DNA of 9,616 nt from Candidatus Aenigmatarchaeota archaeon (GTDB lineage: Archaea > Aenigmatarchaeota > Aenigmatarchaeia > GW2011-AR5 > WALA01). Where the stretch lies: contig WALA01000063.1 in NCBI GenBank assembly GCA_015523085.1, positions 1-9,616 on the forward strand, in the 5' to 3' direction. The notes under the pieces were generated by a model that did no database searches, was not told where the DNA came from, and saw nothing but the letters and a program-made list of their open reading frames with translations. The position numbers were made by a program, and so were the translations under genes. How positions within the stretch are numbered: position 1 is the first letter of the stretch; every line of letters begins with the position of its first letter. Positions 1 to 6,239 of the stretch are shown one piece after another.

Positions 1-2
1 CC

Positions 3-1085
3 ATAGAGCCGAACGAGGGAACGGCGTTCGTTACGGCCAAGTGCCCGCACGTTGAGCTCGGTGTTCAATGCAATCCGCGCAACGCGCCGTGTATCGATGG
101 AACCCGGTTCATCCCGATAAAGGTTTGGGACGTCGCAGGGCTCGTCAGCGGAGCGCACGAAGGTCGCGGCCGCGGAAACGCGTTTCTCGAGGACGTCATG
201 AAATCGCGCGGCCTCATTCACATCCTAGACATCTCCGGACGAACGAACAGCGACGGTGAGCCAACGGAGGGATTCGACCCTTCCGAGACCGTGAAGATGC
301 TCGAGAACGAGCTGGACTATTGGATGCTCGAAATTCTGAACAGGGAACTGCGGTCGTTGAAGAACATACGCGTCGATTACGACACGATCGTCGCGGCTAT
401 GGAGAAAAGATTTTCAGGCCTCGGGATAAAAAAGGTCGACATTGAGAAAGCCATCTCCAAATCGTCGCTTGACGTGAGCATACCCGTCTCAATGTGGCAG
501 GACTATGACATACTTGATTTCATATCGCATCTGAGGAGGATATCGAAGCCGATGGTCATAGCGGCAAACAAGATAGACGTTCCGGGCGCCGAGGAGAACC
601 TACGACGGTTGAAGGAAAAGTTCGACTATGAAATCATACCGTGCTCCGCAGAAATTGAGCTCGCCCTTCGGGAAGCGTCCGAGCGCGGCCTGATAAAGTA
701 CATACCAGGCGCGTCGACGTTTGAAGTGGTTGGTGAGCTCAACGAGAAGCAAAAGAGCGCGATGAAGTTCATAGAGGAATTTCTCGATAAGTGGAAAAGC
801 ACTGGAGTGCAAAATGTTCTCAACACCCTCGTCTTTGGGAAATTGAAGATGAAAGTCGTCTACCCTGTCGAAGACGAAGTCCATTTCAGCGACAAGAAAG
901 GCAACGTACTTCCAGATGCATTCCTTCTCGACGAAAACGGCACTGCGCTCGACCTCGCATACACGATACACGAGGACATAGGTAAGAAGTTCATAGCCGC
1001 CATAGACGCACGGACGAAGCGCCGCGTCTCCGCCGACTACGTCCTGAAAAACGGGGACATAATTTCGATAAAGACGAGAAAATAG
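3..1085 (+). CDS. ychF: YchF/Obg-family translation-associated NTPase, archaeal type (5' end outside window)
   Basis: This is the C-terminal 360 residues of a P-loop NTPase of the Obg/YchF group. These proteins bind ribosomes and hydrolyse ATP or GTP in the cytoplasm. The open frame runs in from the left edge, so the P-loop (G1), normally about 30-40 residues upstream, is missing. The first visible residues, IEPNEG, match the switch I region. G3 is DVAG (visible residues 43-46), followed by GAHEGRGRGN, the signature stretch of this family. G4 is NKID (about residue 189), so a guanine/adenine-specificity loop of the archaeal type is present. A CSAE G5-like motif follows. The last ~85 residues form a TGS domain (from about NVLNTLVFGK to the end). 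The stretch CNPRNAPCIDG before G3 is typical of archaeal members. The stop codon TAG ends on the first base of the left 50-bp repeat. An internal ATG at position 198 is not the start, because the conserved G3 region lies upstream of it. Confidence 0.93.
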   Translation: MEPNEGTAFVTAKCPHVELGVQCNPRNAPCIDGTRFIPIKVWDVAGLVSGAHEGRGRGNAFLEDVMKSRGLIHILDISGRTNSDGEPTEGFDPSETVKMLENELDYWMLEILNRELRSLKNIRVDYDTIVAAMEKRFSGLGIKKVDIEKAISKSSLDVSIPVSMWQDYDILDFISHLRRISKPMVIAANKIDVPGAEENLRRLKEKFDYEIIPCSAEIELALREASERGLIKYIPGASTFEVVGELNEKQKSAMKFIEEFLDKWKSTGVQNVLNTLVFGKLKMKVVYPVEDEVHFSDKKGNVLPDAFLLDENGTALDLAYTIHEDIGKKFIAAIDARTKRRVSADYVLKNGDIISIKTRK

Positions 1086-1134
1086 TCGGAAAAGCGACCA
1101 AAATCAACGGAATTTGGTCGGAAAAGCGACCAAA
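1085..1134. repeat. Left copy of twin-palindrome direct repeat flanking the ATPase gene
   Basis: A 50-bp sequence that recurs at 2360-2409 with 49 of 50 bases identical (the one difference is G1089 against T2364). It contains a partial palindrome (GTCG 1085-1088, loop GAAAAG, CGAC 1095-1098), a 10-bp spacer ATCAACGGAA (1103-1112), and a full palindrome with 8-bp arms TTTGGTCG (1113-1120) and CGACCAAA (1127-1134) around the loop GAAAAG. The outer half of the first left arm is missing compared with the right copy: the ychF stop codon occupies its place. The repeat may act as a terminator for ychF, as a recombination site, or both. Confidence 0.95.
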
Positions 1135-1137
1135 ACA

Positions 1138-1145
1138 TTAATAAA
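1138..1145 (+). promoter_or_regulatory. Possible TATA box for the ATPase gene
   Basis: The AT-rich stretch TTAATAAA lies directly after the left repeat. It is centred about 25 nt before the ATG at 1166, the usual distance between an archaeal TATA box and a leaderless start. No Shine-Dalgarno site precedes either candidate start. The promoter would lie inside the cassette, so the gene could be transcribed wherever the unit inserts. Confidence 0.35.
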
Positions 1146-2350
1146 TGTTCTCACCAAATAAATTTATGAACATTGAAAGCATAAGGAAGACTGCACTGAG
1201 GCTCGGAGAAAATGTGAAATCCCTCCAGCACAGATACACGTTTTTGGACATCAAGAAAAGGCTTTTCAAAGAACCGAGAATAAAGCTCCTTCGAGGCTTC
1301 AGAGGAAGTGGAAAGACGACGCTACTTCTTCAAATATTCAACGAGCACAAAAAGGACTCGATTTACATATCTACCGACAGTCCAATTGTCGCCGATGAGA
1401 ACCTGTACGAAATTCTCAAGAAATTCATAGGGTTCGGGTACAGCATACTTCTTGTGGATGAGATTCACAAATATCCAAATTGGAGAAGAGATGTGAAAGC
1501 GATATACGATGAGTTTCCAAAAGTTTCCATAGTGTGCTCCGGAAGTGCACCACTGGCATTTCTACCCGAGCGCCGCGAAGAAGTCATAGATGTTGACCCA
1601 ATGGGCTTCGGGGAATTCCTAAAATTGAAGTACAACATAAGCATACGATCAAAAAGCGAATGGACTAATCCGGAAAAGAGCATTGAAATAACGGCCAAGC
1701 ACTCTCCAAAGATAGAAAGCATGTTCAATGAATACATGCAGGTTGGAGGATATCCGACATCAATAACGTACGATACCGAAAGCGCGAAAAAATCGCTTTA
1801 CTTTTCTATAAGAAAATCGATATACGAAGACTCGATGTCGATATTGAAGATGTCTCAGGAAAAAGCGTTTGCAATGAACAAAATCCTGGCTCTACTCGCA
1901 ACATCACCGCCGGGAGAGCTCAGTATAAACAATCTGTCAAATGTGACGGAAATGTCAAAAACAACAGTTTATGAGCTCCTTGATGCACTCGAAAAAATGA
2001 AGATAATAAGAATAATCAAACCATATGGAAAGGGATCCAAGCTTGTTCGCGGAACGCCAAAGGTTCTCTTCTACCACCCAAATTTGAGATACGCAATATG
2101 CAACGAGCTCGGCACAGAGCCAAACATCGGATCACTCCGCGAAGACCTCGCCGTTTTCGCATTCACCAAACGCGGTTATACGGTGAATACAATAAAGGGA
2201 GCGAGAAAAAGCCCCGACTACTTCATAGGAAAGCCGTTGAATTTGGTGGTGGAGATAGGAGGAAGGAGCAAAACAAAGAAGCAGCTGAAAGGATTCAAAA
2301 AATCCCTCATCGTAAAGCCCGACCAGCTGATAGTTTTAAGCCTTTTTTGA
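1145..2350 (+). CDS. AAA_14/DUF4143-type archaeal ATPase with winged helix and nuclease-like C-terminus
   Basis: A 401-aa P-loop ATPase. Walker A is GFRGSGKTT (residues 51-59), Walker B is ILLVDEIH (101-108), and CSGSA (131-135) fits sensor 1. The GGYP stretch near 201-204 is typical of AAA_14 proteins. Residues about 243-297 look like a winged helix-turn-helix (LSNVTEMSKTTVYELLDALEKM). The C-terminus (about 303-401) resembles the DUF4143/PD-(D/E)XK-like domain: PKVLFYHPNLRYAI, E333, D358 in SPDYF, and E370 in VVEIGGRSKTKK. The usual E-x-K is E-x-G here, with lysines further along, so nuclease activity is doubtful. The family is expanded in archaea and its role is mostly unknown. ATG 1145 gives the longest frame; ATG 1166 (residue 8) fits better as a leaderless start with a TATA-like box 25 nt upstream. 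Base composition looks more AT-rich than the neighbours. The gene is enclosed by the 50-bp direct repeats. Confidence 0.88.
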   Translation: MFSPNKFMNIESIRKTALRLGENVKSLQHRYTFLDIKKRLFKEPRIKLLRGFRGSGKTTLLLQIFNEHKKDSIYISTDSPIVADENLYEILKKFIGFGYSILLVDEIHKYPNWRRDVKAIYDEFPKVSIVCSGSAPLAFLPERREEVIDVDPMGFGEFLKLKYNISIRSKSEWTNPEKSIEITAKHSPKIESMFNEYMQVGGYPTSITYDTESAKKSLYFSIRKSIYEDSMSILKMSQEKAFAMNKILALLATSPPGELSINNLSNVTEMSKTTVYELLDALEKMKIIRIIKPYGKGSKLVRGTPKVLFYHPNLRYAICNELGTEPNIGSLREDLAVFAFTKRGYTVNTIKGARKSPDYFIGKPLNLVVEIGGRSKTKKQLKGFKKSLIVKPDQLIVLSLF

Positions 2351-2355
2351 GCTCA

Positions 2356-2409
2356 TTTGGTCGTAAAAGCGACCAAAATCAACGGAATTTGGTCGGAAAA
2401 GCGACCAAA
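2356..2409. repeat. Right copy of twin-palindrome direct repeat
   Basis: Two complete palindromes in tandem: arms TTTGGTCG (2356-2363) and CGACCAAA (2370-2377) around the loop TAAAAG; spacer ATCAACGGAA (2378-2387); arms TTTGGTCG (2388-2395) and CGACCAAA (2402-2409) around the loop GAAAAG. Because the inner arms CGACCAAA and TTTGGTCG are also complementary, the same strand can fold as two small hairpins or as one nested structure. Positions 2360-2409 match 1085-1134 at 49 of 50 bases. The repeat starts 5 bp after the ATPase stop and ends 2 bp before the nrdR stop (opposite strand), so it may terminate both convergent transcripts. Confidence 0.95.
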
Positions 2410-2411
2410 TT

Positions 2412-2861
2412 TCACTTCTTCCCGCTGAGTTTCGAGAGCTCATTCTTGAAGTCATCGATGTCGGCAAACTCCTTGTACACGGACGCGAATCTTATGTACG
2501 CTATCTTGTCGAGCTTCTTGAGCTTCTTCATAACTATGTTTCCGATCTCCCTGCTGGAAACTTCCTGGCCGCGAGCTCGCAGCGTCATCTCGACGTCGTT
2601 GACAAGCTTCTCGATATCCTCCATTGGTATCGGGCGCTTCTCGCACGCCTTTTGAACACCGTTGAAGAGTTTCTGCCTGTCGAACGCCTCGCGGCGACCG
2701 TCCTTCTTTATGACAATAACGTTTGTCTCTATGCGCTCGTACGTCGTGAACCTGCGCTTGCACTTTGGGCACTCGCGCCTCCGCCTCACGGAGAGACCGT
2801 CCGACGACTCGCGGGAGTCTATGACGTTCGTTTCAGGATATCCGCAGTATGGGCATTTCAC
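2412..2861 (-). CDS. nrdR: Transcriptional repressor NrdR
   Basis: A 149-aa protein of normal NrdR length. NrdR represses ribonucleotide reductase genes in response to the ATP/dATP balance. The N-terminal zinc ribbon is complete: C3 and C6 (MKCPYCG), C31 and C34 ([12 protein letters not shown]). The ATP-cone follows (about 47-137), with [15 protein letters not shown] and [17 protein letters not shown]. The start is GTG at 2861, set by the invariant CPYCG at residues 3-7 and by a GGGTGA site 6 nt upstream. The gene is convergent with the ATPase gene, its stop lying 2 bp from the right repeat, and divergent from argS. No ribonucleotide reductase gene is in the window. NrdR is mainly bacterial with scattered archaeal members, so horizontal acquisition is possible, though codon use looks like that of its neighbours. 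Confidence 0.95.
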   Translation of the reverse strand: MKCPYCGYPETNVIDSRESSDGLSVRRRRECPKCKRRFTTYERIETNVIVIKKDGRREAFDRQKLFNGVQKACEKRPIPMEDIEKLVNDVEMTLRARGQEVSSREIGNIVMKKLKKLDKIAYIRFASVYKEFADIDDFKNELSKLSGKK

Positions 2862-2867
2862 GAAAAT

Positions 2868-2873
2868 TCACCC
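2868..2873 (-). promoter_or_regulatory. Shine-Dalgarno site deciding the GTG start of nrdR
   Basis: On the minus strand, GGGTGA lies 6 nt before the GTG at 2861. It matches the archaeal anti-Shine-Dalgarno sequence and supports this non-ATG start, which places the zinc-ribbon cysteines at the family-standard positions 3 and 6. Confidence 0.7.
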
Positions 2874-2891
2874 TATAGATTATCGCTGCAA

Positions 2892-2914
2892 ATTATATAA
2901 ATGATTATATAAAT
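2892..2914. promoter_or_regulatory. Divergent nrdR/argS promoter region with duplicated TATA-like element
   Basis: The 11-bp sequence ATTATATAAAT occurs at 2892-2902 and again at 2904-2914, a 12-bp period. It reads as a TATA-like element on both strands. The right copy lies about 26 nt upstream of 2935, giving a leader of roughly 7 nt for argS (ATG 2942). The left copy, on the minus strand, would start nrdR transcription near 2871. Both genes are probably served by this 80-bp region. No clear match to the bacterial NrdR box was recognised, but AT-rich operator sequence would be hard to tell from TATA elements. Confidence 0.6.
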
Positions 2915-2941
2915 TTCGATTCAAATCTTATTAGTGATTCC

Positions 2942-4540
2942 ATGCCGTTCATGATATTCAAAGAACAATGCGAAGACGCGCTCAAGGACGCAGGCGTGCA
3001 ACCGAACGTTTTCGAGCCACCAAAAGGCATAGCCGACCTCTGCACATTCTCAAAGAACGCGGATTACGTGTTCGAGAGCGTGAAAAGCGCATCAAAAAAG
3101 TACTCGCTCATAAAGGACGTGACTTTGGCGGACCATTACATAAACTTCCACATGGACGAGGAAAAGGCGTTCAACCTTCTCGACAAAAAGTTGAGCGAAA
3201 GCGGAACCGTGGTGATCGATTTCTCATCACCGAACATAGCGAAGCCCATGAACATAGGGCACCTGCGCTCGACAATAATCGGTGACTCGCTGCGCCGCAT
3301 ATACTCCTACGCGGGATGGAATGTTGTGGCGGACAACCACGTAGGCGACTGGGGAACGCAGTTCGGAAAGCTCCTTTACGCCTACATCCACTGGTCAAGC
3401 AAGGAAAAACTCGATGAAGACCCAATTGGCGAGCTCACGCGCATTTACATAAAGTTCCACAAGGAAGCTGAAAAGCATCCGGAGCTCATCGACGAGGCAC
3501 GGGAATATTTCAAGTGCCTCGAGAACGGGGACGAAAAGTTGAAAGCGCTTTGGAAGCTCTTTGTCGACATAAGCATGAAGGAGTTTGGAAAGACCTACGA
3601 CCTTCTCAACGTCAAGTTCGACTACGCGCTCGGCGAGAGTTTTTACGTTGGCAAGGCGAAAGAACTCGTGAAGGAATTGCTCGCGCGCGGGATAGCGAAG
3701 ACAAACGACGACGGCTCGGTCTACATAGATTTGAAACCGTTCGGACTCACGGATCTCATCATACTCAAATCCGACGGTTCGACGCTTTATCAGACGAGGG
3801 AGCTCGCCGCGATAAAATACAGAGAAGAAACATTCCACCCTGACAGGATTTTGTACGTCGTCGGGCAGGAGCAGTCGCTCTATTTCAAGCAGGTCTTTTC
3901 TGCGGCAAAGCTCATGGGTTTCGACTCTTCAAAGTACGAGCACGTCGGTTTCGGCCTAGTCGTGACGAAAGACGGAAAGCTCTCAACGCGCAAGGGAAAA
4001 ATCATACTTCTCAAAGACGTCATAGACAAGGCGTTCTCGCTTGCCATGAAAATACTCGAGGACCGCGACATAGAAAACAAGGAGGACGTGGCGAGAAAGG
4101 TCGCCATCGGAGCGATAAAATTCAACGATTTGAAGCAAAACCGCACGAAAGACGTCGAGTTCGATTGGGACAGGATAATGAGCTTCGAAGGCGACAGCGG
4201 TCCGTACGTCCAGTACACGAACGTGAGAATAAAGTCCATACTGAGAAAAATCGGCTCGAATAGCGGAGTGTTTCATCCTAAGAGCAGCACGGAAAAGAAA
4301 ATCGTCAAGGAGCTCTCCAAATTCAACTACACGGTCAAGAAAGCGCTTAACGAGAACAAGCCGAATTACATCGCATCGTACCTTCTCGAGCTTTGCACCC
4401 TTTTCAACACATTCTACCACGAAACGAGAATAATCGGCTCGGGAAATGAAGGCGGATACATCACGTTTCTCAATGAGATATCGAAAAAAATCGAAAGCGG
4501 ACTGTACCTACTCGGTATAGAGCCTTTGGAGAGAATGTGA
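2942..4540 (+). CDS. argS: Arginyl-tRNA synthetase
   Basis: A 532-aa class Ia aminoacyl-tRNA synthetase that charges tRNA-Arg with arginine in the cytoplasm. The N-terminal tRNA-recognition domain (about 1-85) is short. The HIGH-type motif is NIGHLRST (about 104-111), preceded by SSPNIAKPM as in ArgRS. VADNHVGDWGTQFG (about 129-142) is an ArgRS signature. The KMSKS-type motif is KLSTRKGK (346-353). EGDSGPYVQY (416-425) leads into the C-terminal DALR anticodon-binding domain (to 532). It ends in LLGIEPLERM, close to the usual ArgRS terminus. Length is slightly below many bacterial enzymes, mostly through the compact N-terminus. It starts at ATG 2942 behind a TATA-like element. Its last 33 bp overlap the end of the opposite-strand methyltransferase gene. 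Confidence 0.97.
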   Translation: MPFMIFKEQCEDALKDAGVQPNVFEPPKGIADLCTFSKNADYVFESVKSASKKYSLIKDVTLADHYINFHMDEEKAFNLLDKKLSESGTVVIDFSSPNIAKPMNIGHLRSTIIGDSLRRIYSYAGWNVVADNHVGDWGTQFGKLLYAYIHWSSKEKLDEDPIGELTRIYIKFHKEAEKHPELIDEAREYFKCLENGDEKLKALWKLFVDISMKEFGKTYDLLNVKFDYALGESFYVGKAKELVKELLARGIAKTNDDGSVYIDLKPFGLTDLIILKSDGSTLYQTRELAAIKYREETFHPDRILYVVGQEQSLYFKQVFSAAKLMGFDSSKYEHVGFGLVVTKDGKLSTRKGKIILLKDVIDKAFSLAMKILEDRDIENKEDVARKVAIGAIKFNDLKQNRTKDVEFDWDRIMSFEGDSGPYVQYTNVRIKSILRKIGSNSGVFHPKSSTEKKIVKELSKFNYTVKKALNENKPNYIASYLLELCTLFNTFYHETRIIGSGNEGGYITFLNEISKKIESGLYLLGIEPLERM

Positions 4541-4972
4541 GAAAACTTTGACAATCTCCTCCTCGCGGCCGTTAATATGCCTGCAATCAACAATTCTCAT
4601 CTTCACCTTTTTGAATTCACCTTCGAATTTCTTTGGAAGCGCCGCTATGAACACACCGTTGTCTTTGAGGACGCGCTTTACGTCGGATGGATCGAACTTG
4701 TGCAAGGAGTCGATCGCAATAACAACGTCAAACGCCTTTTTGAAAGGAAGGTTTGAACCATCGCACAGAACATCGGCCGGTAGTTCGATGTCAGTTGAAA
4801 TTATACTGAATTTCGCTGATCTTTCCCGCGCGAAATCCTCGAAAAACATTTTTCCGCATCCTATGTCGAGCACGCGACCGTTGCGGGCGTACGAGCGGAC
4901 CATTGGAAGAATGAGCTCATATTTTTCGTACTGTATCTCGCGCCACGACTCGTAAATTTTATCGAAGAACAT
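4508..4972 (-). CDS. Small class I SAM-dependent methyltransferase
   Basis: A 154-aa Rossmann-fold methyltransferase-like protein. Motif I is RVLDIGCGK (about 33-41), the acidic end of strand 2 is in ISTDIE (about 58-63), and motif IV is FDVVIAIDSLHKF (about 81-93). LKDNGVFIAALPK follows as in UbiE-like folds. The protein is short: the substrate-binding C-terminus is reduced to about 40 residues. The substrate cannot be named; small archaeal members act on RNA, proteins or small molecules. A TTG at 4975 extends the frame by one residue, but ATG 4972 has an AGGTAGG-like site just upstream and is preferred. Its start overlaps the end of the SelB-like gene by 14 bp, so it is translationally coupled as the last gene of the cluster. 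It overlaps argS tail-to-tail. Confidence 0.85.
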   Translation of the reverse strand: MFFDKIYESWREIQYEKYELILPMVRSYARNGRVLDIGCGKMFFEDFARERSAKFSIISTDIELPADVLCDGSNLPFKKAFDVVIAIDSLHKFDPSDVKRVLKDNGVFIAALPKKFEGEFKKVKMRIVDCRHINGREEEIVKVFSHSLQRLYTE

Positions 4973-5846
4973 CAAACCTACCTATCAGATGAGGGAATGA
5001 ATTTTGGCTTATGAGTATTATCGGATTTCCGAACGTCTCAAGCACAACGGGACGCATGAGGTTCAGAGCTCCGTCAAACGTCGCCGTGACGTATTGAAGT
5101 CCGATGACGGCCTGAAACTGCTTCGGAATTTCCGACTTGTAGAATTTGTTCTTGACTATGCGCCCGTTTATTTTGTCAGAGACGGTGAGCTCGCTGTCCG
5201 AAAGCACGTTCCCGCGACCGAGCTCAGCAGTCGTCTTTAGCGCGAACCCTATGCGAGTTCCGGCACACGCCTCGTCAACGTTCTTGCTCATGACCTGTAT
5301 GCTCTTCACGACGCACTCCTTTTTCGAAGGATAGACAACAAGCTTGTCAAATTTCTTGACGCAGCCGGATTTCATGAAACCCAGGACGACGTCCCCAACG
5401 CCCTTGACTTTGAAGTACTGGTCAACGAGAACGAGCTTTCCATCGTTTTTGCCCGTTCCATCGGCGTAGCCGTCGACGAGCTCATCAAGCGTCGGGTTCA
5501 CGAGAATTGGGAATTTCTCGAATTTCGTTCCCGCAAGAACGCGCTTCACCTCGTCAACCATGTAATCTTCGTAAACAACTATCTTCCCATCAAGCGGGAA
5601 TTCATTCGCGATGAGTATCATCTCACCGAGCTCCTTGCTCATGCTCTCAACGGATATTATCACGTGGTCCGCCATGTTCAGCGCAAACGGAACCGTCTGT
5701 ATCTTCTCGTAGTTCGGAACGATGGCCGTGATTATCCCGCGCTCGGTCTGTCTGTGGTATATAGCCAGGTCTGTCACGCTTGACTTTTTGAAGAATTCAA
5801 TTATCTTTCCGCTTCCGAGAATGCACAAGTTTGTGTCCATATTCAC
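4959..5846 (-). CDS. SelB-like translation factor paralogue without GTPase motifs
   Basis: A 295-aa protein. Residues about 138-205 match EF-Tu domain 2 in its SelB form: VDQYFKVKGVGDVVLGFMKSGCVKKFDKL, then VVYPSKKECVVKSIQVMSKNVDEACAGTRIGFALK. Residues about 215-295 fit a domain 3 beta barrel. The first ~130 residues keep the outline of the G domain, but G1 (GxxxxGK[ST]), G3 (DxxG) and G4 (NKxD) are all absent; only GSGK-like residues 11-14 remain, without P-loop spacing. This matches archaeal SelB-like proteins reported to have lost GTP-binding residues. It cannot be the working selenocysteine factor. A role as a ribosome- or tRNA-binding adaptor is inference. Start: GTG 5846 overlaps the preceding TGA as GTGA, a coupled start; ATG 5840 (residue 3) is the alternative. 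It lies in a tight four-gene operon. Confidence 0.85.
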   Translation of the reverse strand: MNMDTNLCILGSGKIIEFFKKSSVTDLAIYHRQTERGIITAIVPNYEKIQTVPFALNMADHVIISVESMSKELGEMILIANEFPLDGKIVVYEDYMVDEVKRVLAGTKFEKFPILVNPTLDELVDGYADGTGKNDGKLVLVDQYFKVKGVGDVVLGFMKSGCVKKFDKLVVYPSKKECVVKSIQVMSKNVDEACAGTRIGFALKTTAELGRGNVLSDSELTVSDKINGRIVKNKFYKSEIPKQFQAVIGLQYVTATFDGALNLMRPVVLETFGNPIILISQNSFPHLIGRFDVLR

Positions 5847-6238
5847 CGACCCAATCTCTTGAACAAAACAACGTCCTTTTCGCCTTCGCCAACGACGATT
5901 TTCTTCGCGTGAAGACCGTGGAATAAAGTTATCGTGATTTTGTCCGTCACAGTTATGATTATGTTCGATGGGTTGAAATCGATTTTCTCCATGACGCTCT
6001 TGAAATGATCGTAAATCCGGTTATCGAACAACTTTTCGTTCGCAACACTTTCCGACAATTGCGTGTCGTCGCGAACTGAGTCGGAAACGACGACGAACCG
6101 GCTTCCTTTTTTCATTCCGGCACTCCAATTGGACTTGAGATCATCAATGTTCTTTCCAAAAGTAAAAAAAGAAGAGACGACGAACCCATCTTTCTTGAGC
6201 TCATCGACTTTTTTCCTGAGCTCGTCCATGCTGCTCAT
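5843..6238 (-). CDS. Conserved-looking protein of unknown function (131 aa)
   Basis: I do not recognise this family. The protein starts with a charged helix (MSSMDELRKKVDELKKDG), then alternates strands and helices: FVVSSFFTFG, RFVVVSDSV, a helix about residues 65-88, and a C-terminal run of strands (NIIITVTDKITITLFHGLHAKKIVVGEGEKDVVLFKRLG). No signal peptide or membrane segment is visible, so it is probably cytoplasmic. The ATG at 6238 has a strong AGAGGTG site, located within the end of the preceding gene with a 1-nt gap between stop and start. Its TGA overlaps the GTG of the SelB-like gene by 4 bp. Such coupling suggests it works with that protein, perhaps as a partner subunit; this is inference from position only. 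Confidence 0.8.
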   Translation of the reverse strand: MSSMDELRKKVDELKKDGFVVSSFFTFGKNIDDLKSNWSAGMKKGSRFVVVSDSVRDDTQLSESVANEKLFDNRIYDHFKSVMEKIDFNPSNIIITVTDKITITLFHGLHAKKIVVGEGEKDVVLFKRLGR

Positions 6239-6239
6239 T

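Larger units (their letters stand above)
1085..2409. mobile_element. Putative ATPase cassette bounded by direct twin-palindrome repeats
   Basis: A single AAA-type ATPase gene lies between two direct copies of a 50-bp sequence. The copies are 1275 bp apart and the whole unit sits exactly between the stop codons of two convergent, unrelated genes (ychF ending at 1085 and nrdR ending at 2412). Removing one repeat plus the ATPase gene would leave a normal convergent junction with one repeat. That geometry suggests insertion with duplication of the intergenic repeat, or a cassette that carries its own ends. No transposase, integrase or terminal inverted repeat of a known IS family is visible. The cassette status is inference; the repeats and the gene are directly seen. 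A simple alternative is that both copies belong to a dispersed intergenic repeat family and the gene lies between them by chance. Confidence 0.45.

Noticed and set aside
1085..2409. CRISPR-like array
   Set aside because: Only two copies, separated by a gene, with internal palindromes and no spacers or cas genes.
2098..2655. 185-aa plus-strand frame spanning the ATPase end, the right repeat and nrdR antisense
   Set aside because: It is a shadow of two well-supported genes, with arginine-rich low-complexity translation and no start signal.
4000..4420. Antisense frames of 100-150 aa within argS
   Set aside because: They result from GC-skewed codon use opposite a strongly conserved gene; no family features are visible.
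4959..5846. Working selenocysteine factor SelB
   Set aside because: All GTPase motifs are missing; no SECIS-like element or in-frame UGA selenoprotein was seen.
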